Counted from the first letter of the stretch, positions 8,647 to 17,465 are shown. The stretch is DNA of 47,312 bases from Peribacillus muralis (GCF_001439925.1 NZ_LMBV01000025.1:1-47312), one strand, 5' to 3'. The notes: generated from the letters alone by a model not told the origin. Translations and numbers: made by a program.

Positions 8647-8734
8647 TTAAATCAGTCAGTTTGATATCAAAAAATATATTCCATAACTTTTAGTTAGATC
8701 CTTCCAGTTCTTGGCGTGGTAGCACAATGGAGTA

Positions 8735-8761
8735 AGTCCACGAGTGTTTTTCTCGTGGACT
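8735..8761 (+). terminator. Terminator hairpin after the GNAT gene
   Basis: A perfect 10-bp stem (AGTCCACGAG / CTCGTGGACT) with loop TGTTTTT, about 90 bp after the acetyltransferase stop. The following T run is short (TTTGTCT), so strength is uncertain. Confidence 0.5.
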
Positions 8762-8893
8762 TTGTCTGTCTGGTTATATAACATGTACAATTTCAGTTAA
8801 CATCATGGCACTTCTTCGGCAGTTGATAGTTTCATAACTTGAATACATGATAAAAAGGACATTTGTGCAAAATTTGAATTAAAAGTAGTTTAA

Positions 8894-8932
8894 GAAAGTA
8901 GCAATTCTTTATTGGATTGCTACTTTCTTTTC
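8894..8932 (+). terminator. Strong terminator hairpin
   Basis: A perfect 12-bp stem (GAAAGTAGCAAT, 10-base loop, ATTGCTACTTTC) is followed by TTTTCTTT. It is the better terminator candidate for rightward transcription leaving the acetyltransferase region. Nothing else is visible between 8647 and 8983. Confidence 0.65.
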
Positions 8933-8983
8933 TTTGATAACGATTAAATTAATACAACCGCTTCGCAAGCACTCATTGATTAA

Positions 8984-9424
8984 TTCGGACTTAACTCCAC
9001 TCTCAACGGAATCAATAAGCGAATCTTTTTAAAGATCTCATTAGAAATCTTATTTCATTTAAGCGTTCTTTTCCCTAGTGAAGATAAAATTAATAAATCA
9101 AGGAAGAAAAATACATTATTTGTACAAGCTTTACAGTATATTCGAAATAATTATGAAACAGATTTACAAATTTCCGAGCTTGCGAATTCTTTAGCAATTG
9201 ACCGCTCATACTTACATCGATTATTTAAACAGGAATTGGACATGAGTCCTAAGGAATACTTAACAGAAATTCGAATTCGGAAAGCTAAAGAGCTACTTAC
9301 AAATACTGACCATCCTATAAATACGATTGCTCAATCAGTTGGATATGATGATCCCCAACAATTTTCAAAAGTATTTAAGCAAAATACAAATCTTACTCCT
9401 TCCATCTTTAGACGAAAACTCTAG
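8984..9424 (+). pseudogene. AraC-family regulator, 5'-truncated
   Basis: From 8984, just after an in-frame TAA, an open frame runs to 9424 and encodes the linker and complete C-terminal DNA-binding domain of an AraC/XylS regulator. The first helix-turn-helix reads DLQISELANSLAIDRSYLHRLFKQELDMSPKEYL and the second PINTIAQSVGYDDPQQFSKVFKQ, ending TPSIFRRKL. The N-terminal ligand-binding (cupin) domain and a start codon with ribosome binding site are missing. An internal ATG at 9236 would give only 62 residues. The remnant is unlikely to be a working regulator, though the DNA-binding half is intact. Confidence 0.75.
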
Positions 9425-9534
9425 AAAGAAAATGCCTGCTTATGTAATGGTGAATGAATTTATTAATTCTTAGGCTTACCCTATGAGCAGAATATGGTCA
9501 ACAATAAATCAAAAACTTTTTTAAGGGCTAAGTT

Positions 9535-9608
9535 CTTTTCATTCCGAATAAAAATTGATCGTGAAGTCGGTAATATTCATGTTGGGTTGGCTGTCTGAAT
9601 CCTTTTGC
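9535..9608 (+). repeat. 74-bp inverted repeat, left copy
   Basis: This copy matches the reverse complement of 13010-13083: 57 of 63 bases in the core, and the match continues about 11 more. On the plus strand it could encode FRIKIDREVGNIHVGLAV and a stop; the other copy reads FRVKIIREVGNILGGLAV. That suggests the 3' end of a shared gene or element that I do not recognise. The two copies bracket the amidohydrolase, MFS and fbpB-like genes. Confidence 0.75.
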
Positions 9609-9624
9609 GCCAGAACCCTAATTT

Positions 9625-10833
9625 TTATTCAGAGAAAATTTCATTACCACCATCACAGTAAGAAGCTACAACAGCTGCCATAGCTTTTGCACTAATGATA
9701 AGACTTTTTTCATTGATATCAAATTTAGGATGATGATGTGGGTATGCTTCACCTGACTTAGGGATGGCACCAACATAGAAGAAACATCCTGGTACTTTTT
9801 CAAGATAATAAGCAAAATCCTCTGAAGGAGGCTGTGGTGGTGTTTCCAAAACAGCTTTTACTTCTGGAATGGATGCTTGTTCTAGAGCTTGACGAACATG
9901 TTCCGTGACGTCAGGATCATTATATAGAACAGGATAGTCATTGTTATATTCAAGCGTCGCTTTTACCCCATATGATTTTTCTAATCCTTCCGTAAAAGCA
10001 CGTACCCCTGTCTCTACGATTTCTCGGGTCTCAGGAGACATTGTTCGAACATCTCCTTCAATTGTCACCGCATCTTTGATTACATTGAATGTACCTTTTC
10101 CATCAAAATTACCAATAGTAACTGAAGCTACATCAAATGGGTTGATACGGCGGCTAACGATGGTTTGTACATTCATGATGAATGAACTTGCTGCCACAAT
10201 CGCATCGTTTGCCAAATGTGGTGATGAGCCATGACCGCCTTTACCTTGAACAACTAATTTAAAATAGGATCTTGCTGTTTGCGTATTCCCGCTTCTGTAA
10301 TAAATATGACCTGTTTTCATTGTAGACATGACATGGATCCCAATAATTGCATCTACACCATCAAGGACACCGGCTTTAATCATTCCGATTGCACCTCCTG
10401 GAGGAGTTTCTTCTGCTGGTTGGTGAATCACTCTAATCGTACCTTTTAATTGATCTTTACATTCAGCTAATGTCTCTGCTAGTATCAACATGTATGCTGT
10501 ATGACCATCATGACCACAAGCATGCATAACACCTTCGTTTGTTGACGCAAAAGGCAGACCTGTTTCTTCCTTGATTGGTAAGGCGTCAAAATCTGCACGG
10601 ATTGCAATGGTTTTACCTGATTTCGAACCTTTAATGGTTACAACAACACCACGCTCACCACCGAAGTTTGTTTCCACTGAATCCACAGGGACTTCTTTAT
10701 AAAAATCGGCAATATATTTAGACGTTTGTTCTTCTTGGAAAGAAAGTTCTGGATGTTCATGAAGATAGCGGCGAATCTCAATGATACGGTCTTTTTTATC
10801 ATCTAACTTTTTCATTAATTCGTTCAATAACAT
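9625..10833 (-). CDS. M20-family amidohydrolase (N-acyl/IAA-amino acid hydrolase-like)
   Basis: A 402-residue cytoplasmic zinc peptidase-fold amidohydrolase of the M20D group (hippurate hydrolase, IAA-amino acid hydrolase, AmhX relatives). Visible metal and catalytic motifs are HEHPELSFQE (25-34), RADFDALP (79-86), HACGHDGH (104-111), the catalytic/ligand pair EE (141-142) and the C-terminal HHHP (366-369). Such enzymes hydrolyse N-acyl amino acids or related amides. ATG at 10833 has AAAGGAG at good spacing. It lies 14 bp downstream of the MFS gene and is clearly its operon partner, so importer or exporter and hydrolase probably share a substrate. Confidence 0.92.
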   Translation of the reverse strand: MLLNELMKKLDDKKDRIIEIRRYLHEHPELSFQEEQTSKYIADFYKEVPVDSVETNFGGERGVVVTIKGSKSGKTIAIRADFDALPIKEETGLPFASTNEGVMHACGHDGHTAYMLILAETLAECKDQLKGTIRVIHQPAEETPPGGAIGMIKAGVLDGVDAIIGIHVMSTMKTGHIYYRSGNTQTARSYFKLVVQGKGGHGSSPHLANDAIVAASSFIMNVQTIVSRRINPFDVASVTIGNFDGKGTFNVIKDAVTIEGDVRTMSPETREIVETGVRAFTEGLEKSYGVKATLEYNNDYPVLYNDPDVTEHVRQALEQASIPEVKAVLETPPQPPSEDFAYYLEKVPGCFFYVGAIPKSGEAYPHHHPKFDINEKSLIISAKAMAAVVASYCDGGNEIFSE

Positions 10834-10847
10834 CTGTCAATTCTCCT

Positions 10848-12290
10848 TTAATGACTAGACTCTGGTTGTACAGGATTTGGTGTTTTTTGTTTTTTTGGTT
10901 CTTTTTGAGTTCCTGTTTTTCCTGCGTCTCTTGGAACCATAAAAATAATGGAAAGAATGGAGAGAACGCCGAATATTACGTTTACGATAATTCCGGCTGT
11001 TGCAGCCATTTCCAAACTTCCTGCTGCGGAAATTGAACTATATACAGTAGCTGATATCGCAACACCGAATGCTCCACCAAGGGAACTTGCCATTTTGTAA
11101 ATCCCTGCAGCTTCTCCGACTTTGTTTGAAGGTGCATTTGATACAGATGTGTCTGTTGATGGGGTCGCATAAATCCCAAGGCCAAGTCCAAATAAAGCAA
11201 AACCAATGAAAACAATCACTGTATATGCTAAATCAGGTAAGAAGGTTAATCCCATAATTGCTACACCAACTGTCGCTATTAAAGCCCCCCAAACCATTGG
11301 TGATTTTGCGCCTGTCTTTTGTAGTATTTTCTCACCAACGCGAATCATTGCTAACACGGCTACTAAATAACCAAGAGAAAGCATACCTGATTGAAATGCA
11401 TTAAAGCCTCTACCTACTTGGACATACGTATTTGCGACAACAAGTGTACCAGCAATCGCGTTTAACAAGAAATTTGAGAAAGTCGCACCAGAATATGGTT
11501 TGTTTTTAAATAATGAAAAGTCAATTAAAACAATATCTTTACTTTTTTCAACTTTAAAGAAAACAATTGCTCCAATAATTGTCACAACTGCTAGAACGAT
11601 TGTAATTAGACTTGTCCAGCCTAAATCTGAACCATATGTAATAAATACGTTCAATGCTACCATTGTGATAATAAAAATAACTAATCCAGTGTAGTCGAAT
11701 TTAAATGCACCAGTTGATTCTCCTTTACTTTCTGGTGTATCTTTAATCAGCCACATACTAAGTAGAGAGAATATAATAGAAAAGATAAAAATCCATTTCC
11801 AGCCCAAATACGTTGCGATTGCACCACCTGCGAAAGAAGCAACTCCTGAGCCACCCCAAGATCCAATCGACCAATAACTTAGAGCACGTTGACGTTCAGC
11901 ACCTTCAAAATAAGCTTTCATTAACGCAATAGTTGCAGGCATAATACATGCTGCTGAAAGTCCTTGAATGACACGACCGGTAATCAATAATAAAGACCCT
12001 TGTGCTAATACTAGGCAAAGGGAGCCAATAACACTCAGGATTAACCCGATATATGTCATTTTCTTCCTTCCGATTTTATCTGCTAACCCCCCAGCAGCAA
12101 CGATGAACAACCCAGAGAATAAAGCAGTTAAGCTGATTGCAATGTTTAATGTACCAAGTGAAATGCCTAAATCTTTCTGAACAGCCGGAACCACATTGAC
12201 CATCGCCTGAGCAAAGAGCCAAAATGTGAAAACTCCGAACACAATACCAATGATCATTTTATTGGTGCCTTTATAGCTCGTTGTTTCCAT
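10848..12290 (-). CDS. MFS transporter, drug:H+ antiporter type
   Basis: A 480-residue integral membrane protein with 12-14 hydrophobic segments. It shows the MFS loop signature GGLADKIGRKKMTY after the second segment, an antiporter-like motif (GSWGGSGVASFAGGAIATYLGWKWIF) and a polar, proline/lysine-rich tail (QKEPKKQKTPNP). Resemblance is to NorB/EmrB-like proteins. A start six codons upstream is possible, but ATG at 12290 (METTSYKG) has GGAGG 11 bases before it and is chosen. It is first in a two-gene operon with the M20 amidohydrolase, so it may move the acylated amino acid or its product rather than a drug. Confidence 0.88.
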   Translation of the reverse strand: METTSYKGTNKMIIGIVFGVFTFWLFAQAMVNVVPAVQKDLGISLGTLNIAISLTALFSGLFIVAAGGLADKIGRKKMTYIGLILSVIGSLCLVLAQGSLLLITGRVIQGLSAACIMPATIALMKAYFEGAERQRALSYWSIGSWGGSGVASFAGGAIATYLGWKWIFIFSIIFSLLSMWLIKDTPESKGESTGAFKFDYTGLVIFIITMVALNVFITYGSDLGWTSLITIVLAVVTIIGAIVFFKVEKSKDIVLIDFSLFKNKPYSGATFSNFLLNAIAGTLVVANTYVQVGRGFNAFQSGMLSLGYLVAVLAMIRVGEKILQKTGAKSPMVWGALIATVGVAIMGLTFLPDLAYTVIVFIGFALFGLGLGIYATPSTDTSVSNAPSNKVGEAAGIYKMASSLGGAFGVAISATVYSSISAAGSLEMAATAGIIVNVIFGVLSILSIIFMVPRDAGKTGTQKEPKKQKTPNPVQPESSH

Positions 12291-12587
12291 AATTAATTGA
12301 ACCTCCATTATGATTAATTCAGGTAAAAGGCAACCCCGTGATTGATTTATGGGTTTTTGTTTATTATTTGCAAATTATTATTAATTAGTCTGCAAATATT
12401 AATAAAATCAATAAATCCATATCTATGCTAGAGTAAAATTTACTTTATTCGTCAATCCACATTGTATAATAAACAAAAAAAAAGACGCCTGTTTTACAAG
12501 TGCCCCCGATTGAGGAAGAGCATTGCTGATGTTTTATTGAAAGAAGGCATTAAGAAAGTATTCAAAGATAAAGGATTTCTAAGAAGA

Positions 12588-12634
12588 AAAAAAGATGCCT
12601 CGAAAATTCGTTATTTAACGACCCTTTAGAGGCA
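12588..12634 (-). terminator. Leftward terminator of the fbpB-like gene
   Basis: Read leftward, TGCCTC pairs with GAGGCA and an inner CGTT/AACG stem closes the loop; seven T residues follow. It starts 9 bp after the stop codon of the small gene at 12643. Confidence 0.6.
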
Positions 12635-12642
12635 CCCTCTTT

Positions 12643-12774
12643 TTAAGCTAACTTTTTAATTTCATGGCGTTTCTCTATTCGCTTTTCAATATTTTCTAGT
12701 GCTTGTTTATCTTTTAGTAATTCTAGTTTGTTCTCTTGTACTAGCTCTTCAAATGATTTTTTATACTTCCGCAT
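12643..12774 (-). CDS. FbpB-family small basic protein (Fur-regulated type)
   Basis: A 43-residue, highly charged protein: begins MRKYKKSFEELVQENK, continues LLKDKQALENIEKRIEKR and ends KKLA. This matches the FbpB (Fur-regulated basic protein B) family in length, in the EELVxENKxxLLxD core and in the IExRIExR helix. In B. subtilis FbpA, FbpB and FbpC act with the small RNA FsrA in the iron-sparing response. The ribosome binding site is AAGAGAAAGAAG, weak but purine rich. A Fur-box-like sequence lies 80-95 bp upstream and a terminator follows directly. It is too short for most gene-finders. I did not find an fsrA-like RNA beside it. Confidence 0.75.
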   Translation of the reverse strand: MRKYKKSFEELVQENKLELLKDKQALENIEKRIEKRHEIKKLA

Positions 12775-12851
12775 ATTAACACTTCTTTCTCTTTTATGTT
12801 AAATTGATTTAATTATGGCTTGTCTAAATTATAAGATAATTCTGTTATTTC

Positions 12852-12868
12852 TGCATAATGATAATTCA
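12852..12868 (-). promoter_or_regulatory. Candidate Fur box upstream of the fbpB-like gene
   Basis: The stretch ATAATGATAAT (12855-12865) matches the repeated GATAAT half of the Fur box, with an imperfect second half. A TATAAT -10-like hexamer lies between it and the gene. The match is partial, but the downstream gene family is Fur-regulated. Confidence 0.4.
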
Positions 12869-13009
12869 ACAATTATGTGAATCATTTTTTCTAATAAACT
12901 ACCGAAATACGTTACTTACGTTATCAAAAACGAGGTTAGGTACCTTAATGAATGGAATCTAGGTTTTATATTTGTCTATAAAATTGGACTTTATCTAAAA
13001 AAAGGGGGG

Positions 13010-13083
13010 GCAAAAAGACTCAGACAGCTAACCCACCAAGAATATTACCGACTTCACGAATAATTTTTACTCGGAATGAAAAG
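13010..13083 (-). repeat. 74-bp inverted repeat, right copy
   Basis: This is the inverted partner of 9535-9608, about 90% identical over the 63-base core. Immediately right of it an unrecognised leftward reading frame (13099 to about 13280) ends with TGA and contains a hydrophobic FFEFLEPFLDLV segment. It could be more of the same decayed element, but I cannot identify it. Confidence 0.75.
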
Positions 13084-13279
13084 ATTTATTACGAATATTC
13101 AACGAGTCATTTGTTTGTTTGAGGTAACGACAGATTCGTTTGTCCAATTCAGGACAATACTGATGAACCCAACAGAACGAGACACCAGATCTAGGAAAGG
13201 CTCTAAAAATTCAAAAAAACTCAAGTAAGGACTCATTGGTATTAATGATTCAAGACCGACAGATGTACATTTGGAACCA

Positions 13280-13314
13280 AAAATAGTGATCAAAATAACC
13301 TTGATCACTATTTT
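13280..13314. terminator. Perfect 14-bp hairpin
   Basis: AAAATAGTGATCAA, a 7-base loop and the exact complement TTGATCACTATTTT. The A/T ends make it a bidirectional terminator candidate, but no intact gene adjoins it. The stretch 13084-13910 otherwise contains repeats and hairpins only. Confidence 0.5.
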
Positions 13315-13433
13315 GGCATATTATAAATCTTTTACAGTAAACTCTGTTCATCCACCTTGGATGTAACACTTTAAAAATCTTTAGACGTTGTTAACAATTT
13401 TCATCGCCATAAAAAAAACTGTATTGTTGTTAC

Positions 13434-13460
13434 ACTAAACTGTCCCTTTAGTTCATCAAG
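13434..13460 (+). repeat. AACTAA/TTAGTT intergenic repeat, copy 1
   Basis: This copy reads ACTAAACTGTCCC then TTTAGTTCATCAAG. It fits the family pattern: AACTAA, a CTGCCCC-like spacer, TTAGTT, then a CAATAAG-like tail. Confidence 0.7.
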
Positions 13461-13596
13461 AAAATCAACAACATCCTTTAACAGAGCCAATAATTAAAAA
13501 AATTGTTTTTACCACTGTGTGGTTATACATCAAATAACCAGCATTAACATCACAATTTGTGTCTTATGCGACGTAAATGACATGTTCGCCTTATGC

Positions 13597-13624
13597 AACT
13601 AACCTGCCCCTTTAGTTCAATAAG
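13597..13624 (+). repeat. AACTAA/TTAGTT intergenic repeat, copy 2
   Basis: A consensus copy: AACTAACCTGCCCC then TTTAGTTCAATAAG. It is followed by a GGCC-ACC...GGT-AGCC mini-hairpin, as many copies are followed by a second short stem. Confidence 0.85.
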
Positions 13625-13664
13625 CAAAAAGGCCACCAAATGGTAGCCCCGGTTCTCAACTAAC

Positions 13665-13703
13665 AAAAGCCACATTTCCCCGTTTGAGGAATGCGGCTTT
13701 TTC
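13665..13703 (+). terminator. Terminator-like hairpin
   Basis: AAAAGCC-CATTTCC pairs with GGAATG-GGCTTTTT (one internal mismatch) and ends in T residues. It sits between repeat copies and has no obvious gene to serve. Confidence 0.4.
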
Positions 13704-13763
13704 AAAAAAAAGTTATTCATCAGTAATGGTTTATCGAAAAATACGTGACAAAAAAGCTGGTTA

Positions 13764-13792
13764 CTCAACAATTGGACCCTTTAGTTCAATAA
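13764..13792 (+). repeat. AACTAA/TTAGTT intergenic repeat, partial copy 3
   Basis: The right half (CCCTTTAGTTCAATAA) matches the family consensus exactly. The left half is degenerate (CTCAACAATTGGA). Confidence 0.55.
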
Positions 13793-13910
13793 AAAAATTC
13801 CGACTTGGCAGTATTTTATTTTTAGGGCGTATGACGGTGATTTTTACTTTCTAATTGATCGGAGTGAGTCCAAATGACCCCCAGAAAAAGCGTGCCAAAT
13901 CGACTCGCCT

Positions 13911-14732
13911 TTAAAGTTGATATGTATAGTAATCTTGTGAATGTACAGCTTTGAATCCTACTGCTTCATATAACCCTAGAGCATGGTCATTTTTCGTTTC
14001 AACTTCTAAGTGTACCGAATAACCATCTGAACTTTGATCTTTTATGACTCGACGCAACACTTTTCTGCCAATTCCTTTGCCTTGATGCTCTGGCAATATG
14101 GAAAAACCATATATCCAAGCTTGCCTATCTTTTCGTTTTACACGAATTTTCCCTACCGTTTTTTCGTTCACATCAATCATTAACATGTCGGTGTCTCCCT
14201 CTCTATCGAACAAACTTTCCACTGATAGGGCATCTTCTTTGGCCATACCGAACGCTTCAACGGATAAACGTACACGCATGTCTAAATCATCTACATTTGC
14301 TTTTCGCAGTGTTAAACCCTCTACTGTTTCTAGGGAGCTTTCTTGCCACTCCATTTGATGTTCTGAAAATGCATAAACAGCACCTTGTTTATTCAAAAAA
14401 GCTTTTGCTACATGTGATCCTGCAGGTGCGTTCAATAAGATTTTCTTGTATCCGTTTTGTTTAGCTGTTTCCATCCCTTTTTTGAACAAAAGGCGGAATT
14501 GTCCCTTACGTCGTTCACTTGGTTTCACCATGCCGCATACTTCGACAGTAGATCCAAAAGAATACAAACCTAAAAACGCGACAAGTTCATCTTTTTCATA
14601 ATGAAGAAAGTCTAGTTGATTAGATTCGCGATTTTCTAGCATATCCCAGTTAAGTTTCAGTTGTAAATTATCTTGAGTTTCGCACTCTTTTTGTAGTTTT
14701 TTAATAGCTTGTAATTGTTGTGTGGTTAACAT
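13911..14732 (-). CDS. Tandem GNAT acetyltransferase
   Basis: A 273-residue protein with two GNAT folds in a row, as in mycothiol-synthase-like and other double-domain acetyltransferases. The first half is degenerate: it keeps VKPSERRKGQFRLLF at about residues 91-105 where the acetyl-CoA loop should be. The second half carries a good loop, ILPEHQGKGIGRKVLRRV, and the C-terminal ETKNDHALGLYEAVGF pattern, so it is likely the active domain. ATG at 14732 (MLTTQQLQ) follows AAAGGAGACAATT and is preferred over an upstream in-frame codon. It is monocistronic between repeat-rich gaps. The acceptor substrate is unknown. Confidence 0.87.
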   Translation of the reverse strand: MLTTQQLQAIKKLQKECETQDNLQLKLNWDMLENRESNQLDFLHYEKDELVAFLGLYSFGSTVEVCGMVKPSERRKGQFRLLFKKGMETAKQNGYKKILLNAPAGSHVAKAFLNKQGAVYAFSEHQMEWQESSLETVEGLTLRKANVDDLDMRVRLSVEAFGMAKEDALSVESLFDREGDTDMLMIDVNEKTVGKIRVKRKDRQAWIYGFSILPEHQGKGIGRKVLRRVIKDQSSDGYSVHLEVETKNDHALGLYEAVGFKAVHSQDYYTYQL

Positions 14733-15398
14733 AATTGTCTCCTTTATTTTCGAATCGTTTTTCAATTGTATATTGCTTTTCCTTCTCACTAATATGAGAA
14801 TTCAATATGACTTAGTTGATATCCTTTTCAAATGATAAAAATAGAACTAACCTGCTATTAGCTTAATAAATCTTATTCCATTATCTGGCCCGATTGCTGA
14901 ACAAAGTTAAAAGAGCACTCATTGACTAATCTGTTATTCCAGTTCATAAATAAGATTCCATAAAACAGACATTTATGCTGCTAAAAACAACCTACGCCAA
15001 GGATCTTCTGTGATCTCATGTCTTATGCAACTAACGCACCTGTTAGTTTAAGTACAAAATTTCACATACTTTTTGCAAAATTAACCCCATACTTTTTCTA
15101 TGCAAAAGCTATACCGTATTCACTGTTTTTTTAGTAAAGATCAGCAAAAAAAAATAATTATTCATCTCCATTACCCATTGCTATACCAAGGCCTACTAAG
15201 CTTCCTGGACTTCTTTTAAAGCTTTTGTACGCTGCTTAATCCTGGTGCATTAGAAGTTTTATTAAAAAGTAAAATCAACTTTAGTACTTTATAAATAAGC
15301 GTGAAATAAAATAGTTACAATAATAAGTAATTCTAGACCAATAAAAGAGAGAGCTATTTTGAAATACTAGCTCTCTGCAATTTATTATGTTTATATGA
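14733..15398. other. Gene-free stretch with degenerate repeats
   Basis: I see no gene here. It holds a degenerate AACTAACCTGC...TAATAA repeat near 14849-14874, another around 14918-14950 and the clear copy at 15029-15054. Read leftward, about 15150-15230 has a 25-codon open frame ending GLGIAMGNGDE, closed by a stop upstream; I do not recognise it. Confidence 0.4.
15029..15054 (+). repeat. AACTAA/TTAGTT intergenic repeat, copy 4
   Basis: A GCACC-spacer variant: AACTAACGCACC then TGTTAGTTTAAGTA. The same GCACC spacer recurs at 20984, 29996 and 33939. Confidence 0.7.
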
Positions 15399-16697
15399 TT
15401 AAATGGATAGTACTCCGAACAATACACCAACAATTATCATAACTAATGCTGTACCTACCGCATACTTGGCTGTAAAGCGAATATGATCACCTATTTCTAT
15501 ACCAAGAAGCCCCATTAATATATAGATAGAACCTTGGAGTGGACTTAACAAGTGCAAGGGTTGTCCTAATAAAGAAGCTTGTCCAACTTCCATCGGATGG
15601 ATACCGAAGTTGGCAGCTGTTTCTGCCATAATCGGAATAATCCCGAAATAAAAGGGAGCATTCGCCATGAAAAATGTAAATGGCATGCTTATAAGTGCAA
15701 CAATGACTGTTAATTTTGGTCCGAGAGAGTCTGGAATAACTGCTATTAGGGTATCTGCCATCGCGCTAACCATGCCAGTACCATCTATAATCCCAGTAAA
15801 TACACCTGCTGCAAATATCATGGAGACAACAGTTAATATATTACCTGCATGTGCGTGTAAGCGATCCTTCTGGTCCTGCAAGTTTGGATAATTTACAATC
15901 ATAACGATGGCAAAGCCGAGCATGAATAACGCAGGCAACGGTAGGAAGCCGGTAAGTAAAGCTGCCAATACTAAAATCGTAAGTCCTAGGTTAAACCAAA
16001 ATAATTTAGGTCGTTTTATTGATGATTCCATTCCTACCTCAACTGCAGCAGCAATTTCTTCTTCATTAAAAGCTTCAATATTAATAACTCCTAATCTCTT
16101 ACGCTCACGTCGACCCAAGAAGTATGCCACTCCTAAAATCCATAACACACCCGCAATCATAGAAGGAATGATTGGCAAAAGCAAGTCTATAATATCCACT
16201 TTTACCGCCGCCGTAGCTTGGGCAGCTGGTCCACCCCACGGTAACAAGTTCATAACCCCCATCGCTAACGCAGGAATGCAGGCCAAAATGAGTTTATTCA
16301 TACCCAGTTTATTATATAAAGGAAGAAAAGCTGTTACTACAATAAGGTAGGTAATAGTACCATCACCATCTAAAGCAACTACCAATGATAAAATCGCAGT
16401 GCCCAGCACAATTTTTAATGGGTCACCGCCTACCATTTTTAAAATTCTTGATACTAATGGATCAAATAATCCTGTATCAATTAATACACCAAAATAAAGA
16501 ATGGCAAAAATAATCATAATTGCAGTAGGAGCTATAGTCTCTAGACCTTTTAACATCATCGGTCCTAAATCCGTAAATCCTGCAATTAGCGCAAAAATTA
16601 TTGGAACAACCGTAAGTGCACTGAACGCTGATAAGCGCTTACTCATGATTAAATACATAAAGACCACAATCATGGCAAATCCCAGAAATGTTAACAT
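15399..16697 (-). CDS. CitMHS-family citrate/carboxylate:metal symporter
   Basis: A 432-residue integral membrane protein with about 11-12 hydrophobic segments, of the CitMHS family typified by B. subtilis CitM and CitH, which import citrate complexed with Mg2+ or Ca2+. Recognisable features are the ALDGDGTITYLIV segment (about residues 107-119), NLLPWGGPAAQA (about 149-160) and the C-terminal QPLHLLSPLQGSIYILMGL. The upstream 22 codons of open frame are discarded because GAGGGGG stands just before the ATG at 16697. The neighbouring RpiR regulator, aldolase and dehydrogenase suggest a branched or hydroxylated di- or tricarboxylate. A cre-like site lies about 450 bp upstream. Confidence 0.9.
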   Translation of the reverse strand: MLTFLGFAMIVVFMYLIMSKRLSAFSALTVVPIIFALIAGFTDLGPMMLKGLETIAPTAIMIIFAILYFGVLIDTGLFDPLVSRILKMVGGDPLKIVLGTAILSLVVALDGDGTITYLIVVTAFLPLYNKLGMNKLILACIPALAMGVMNLLPWGGPAAQATAAVKVDIIDLLLPIIPSMIAGVLWILGVAYFLGRRERKRLGVINIEAFNEEEIAAAVEVGMESSIKRPKLFWFNLGLTILVLAALLTGFLPLPALFMLGFAIVMIVNYPNLQDQKDRLHAHAGNILTVVSMIFAAGVFTGIIDGTGMVSAMADTLIAVIPDSLGPKLTVIVALISMPFTFFMANAPFYFGIIPIMAETAANFGIHPMEVGQASLLGQPLHLLSPLQGSIYILMGLLGIEIGDHIRFTAKYAVGTALVMIIVGVLFGVLSI

Positions 16698-17327
16698 AGT
16701 ATGCCCCCTCTTTATCTTCCCTGACTTTTTAGAATACATGTTGAATACGATATTTCGAATCATAAATGAAAATTTTCTATACTATAAGTTAGCACTGCTT
16801 AATGGAATCTTAACACCACTTCATTGTAAGGGTTTACAAAACTGACATTATTGAATTCCCCTGTAATTGTTAATATGAACCATAGCTTGAAGTACTAGTA
16901 ATTATACATCCAATTGATCATTAGATCCGTTAAGATAATATTACCAATACGCTGGTATCTTGCACTTTTAATAGTCTCATCTGATTTTTACAGTTTTAAA
17001 TTATTCACTTAATTACACCTCTTTTTCATTTAAAATTTTTTTATTAATCACCACTTTAATTAAAGAGTGCTCATTACATGTAAGAAATTTTTCTAATAGT
17101 TAAAGTAACATAAAGATCATTTATTACCTTTAAACAAAAAAACTCAAAAAGATAACGTTTTCAAAAACCTTTAATTTTAAAAATAAAGCAATATTCGGTG
17201 ATTCTTAGATTCCAATAGTCATTCAGCATATTATAATAATTACTTTTGTTAAAATATTCAGACATATACTGGTGATATTTTTAAAAAACCATAAATTGGA
17301 GAAAACTAACTATATCTCTAAGAATTA
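16698..17327. other. AT-rich upstream region of the carboxylate transporter
   Basis: This stretch is very AT-rich and has no reading frame I can support. Promoter and leader of the leftward transporter gene must lie here. A cre-like site is at 17150-17163. Confidence 0.4.
17150..17163 (-). promoter_or_regulatory. Candidate cre (CcpA) site
   Basis: Leftward TGAAAACGTTATCT matches the catabolite-response consensus TGWAANCGNTNWCA at all positions but the last. The copy before the aldolase gene (18973) differs by one base and has the same final T, so both halves of this carboxylate module may be under carbon catabolite control. Confidence 0.5.
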
Positions 17328-17465
17328 ATGTCCTTTTTTGTAGTAATTTTTTTTACCTTTATAGTTTTTGTTGTAATATTTTTAACTATTAAAAGCATAC
17401 TATCATGGATGCTTATTAAAAGTAAACCTTTTTTAATCAAGCAGAGAGTAGATGCTGGTGAGTAG
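17328..17465 (+). CDS. Possible small single-span membrane peptide
   Basis: A 45-codon rightward frame starts MSFFVVIFFTFIVFVV, has one long hydrophobic helix and ends with a basic/polar tail (KQRVDAGE). It looks like a small membrane protein, but there is no convincing ribosome binding site and the AT-rich sequence makes chance hydrophobic frames likely. It overlaps no other gene. Confidence 0.22.
   Translation: MSFFVVIFFTFIVFVVIFLTIKSILSWMLIKSKPFLIKQRVDAGE

Noticed and set aside
12310..12360. AACCCC...GGGTTTTTG as a terminator near the MFS gene's 5' end
   Set aside because: The stem is only five bases with a long loop, and it lies upstream of a leftward gene where a terminator would make little sense.
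13099..13308. Leftward 69-codon ORF with a hydrophobic segment
   Set aside because: It starts inside the perfect hairpin at 13280-13314, has no ribosome binding site and matches no family. Treated as a possible decayed-element fragment, not a gene.
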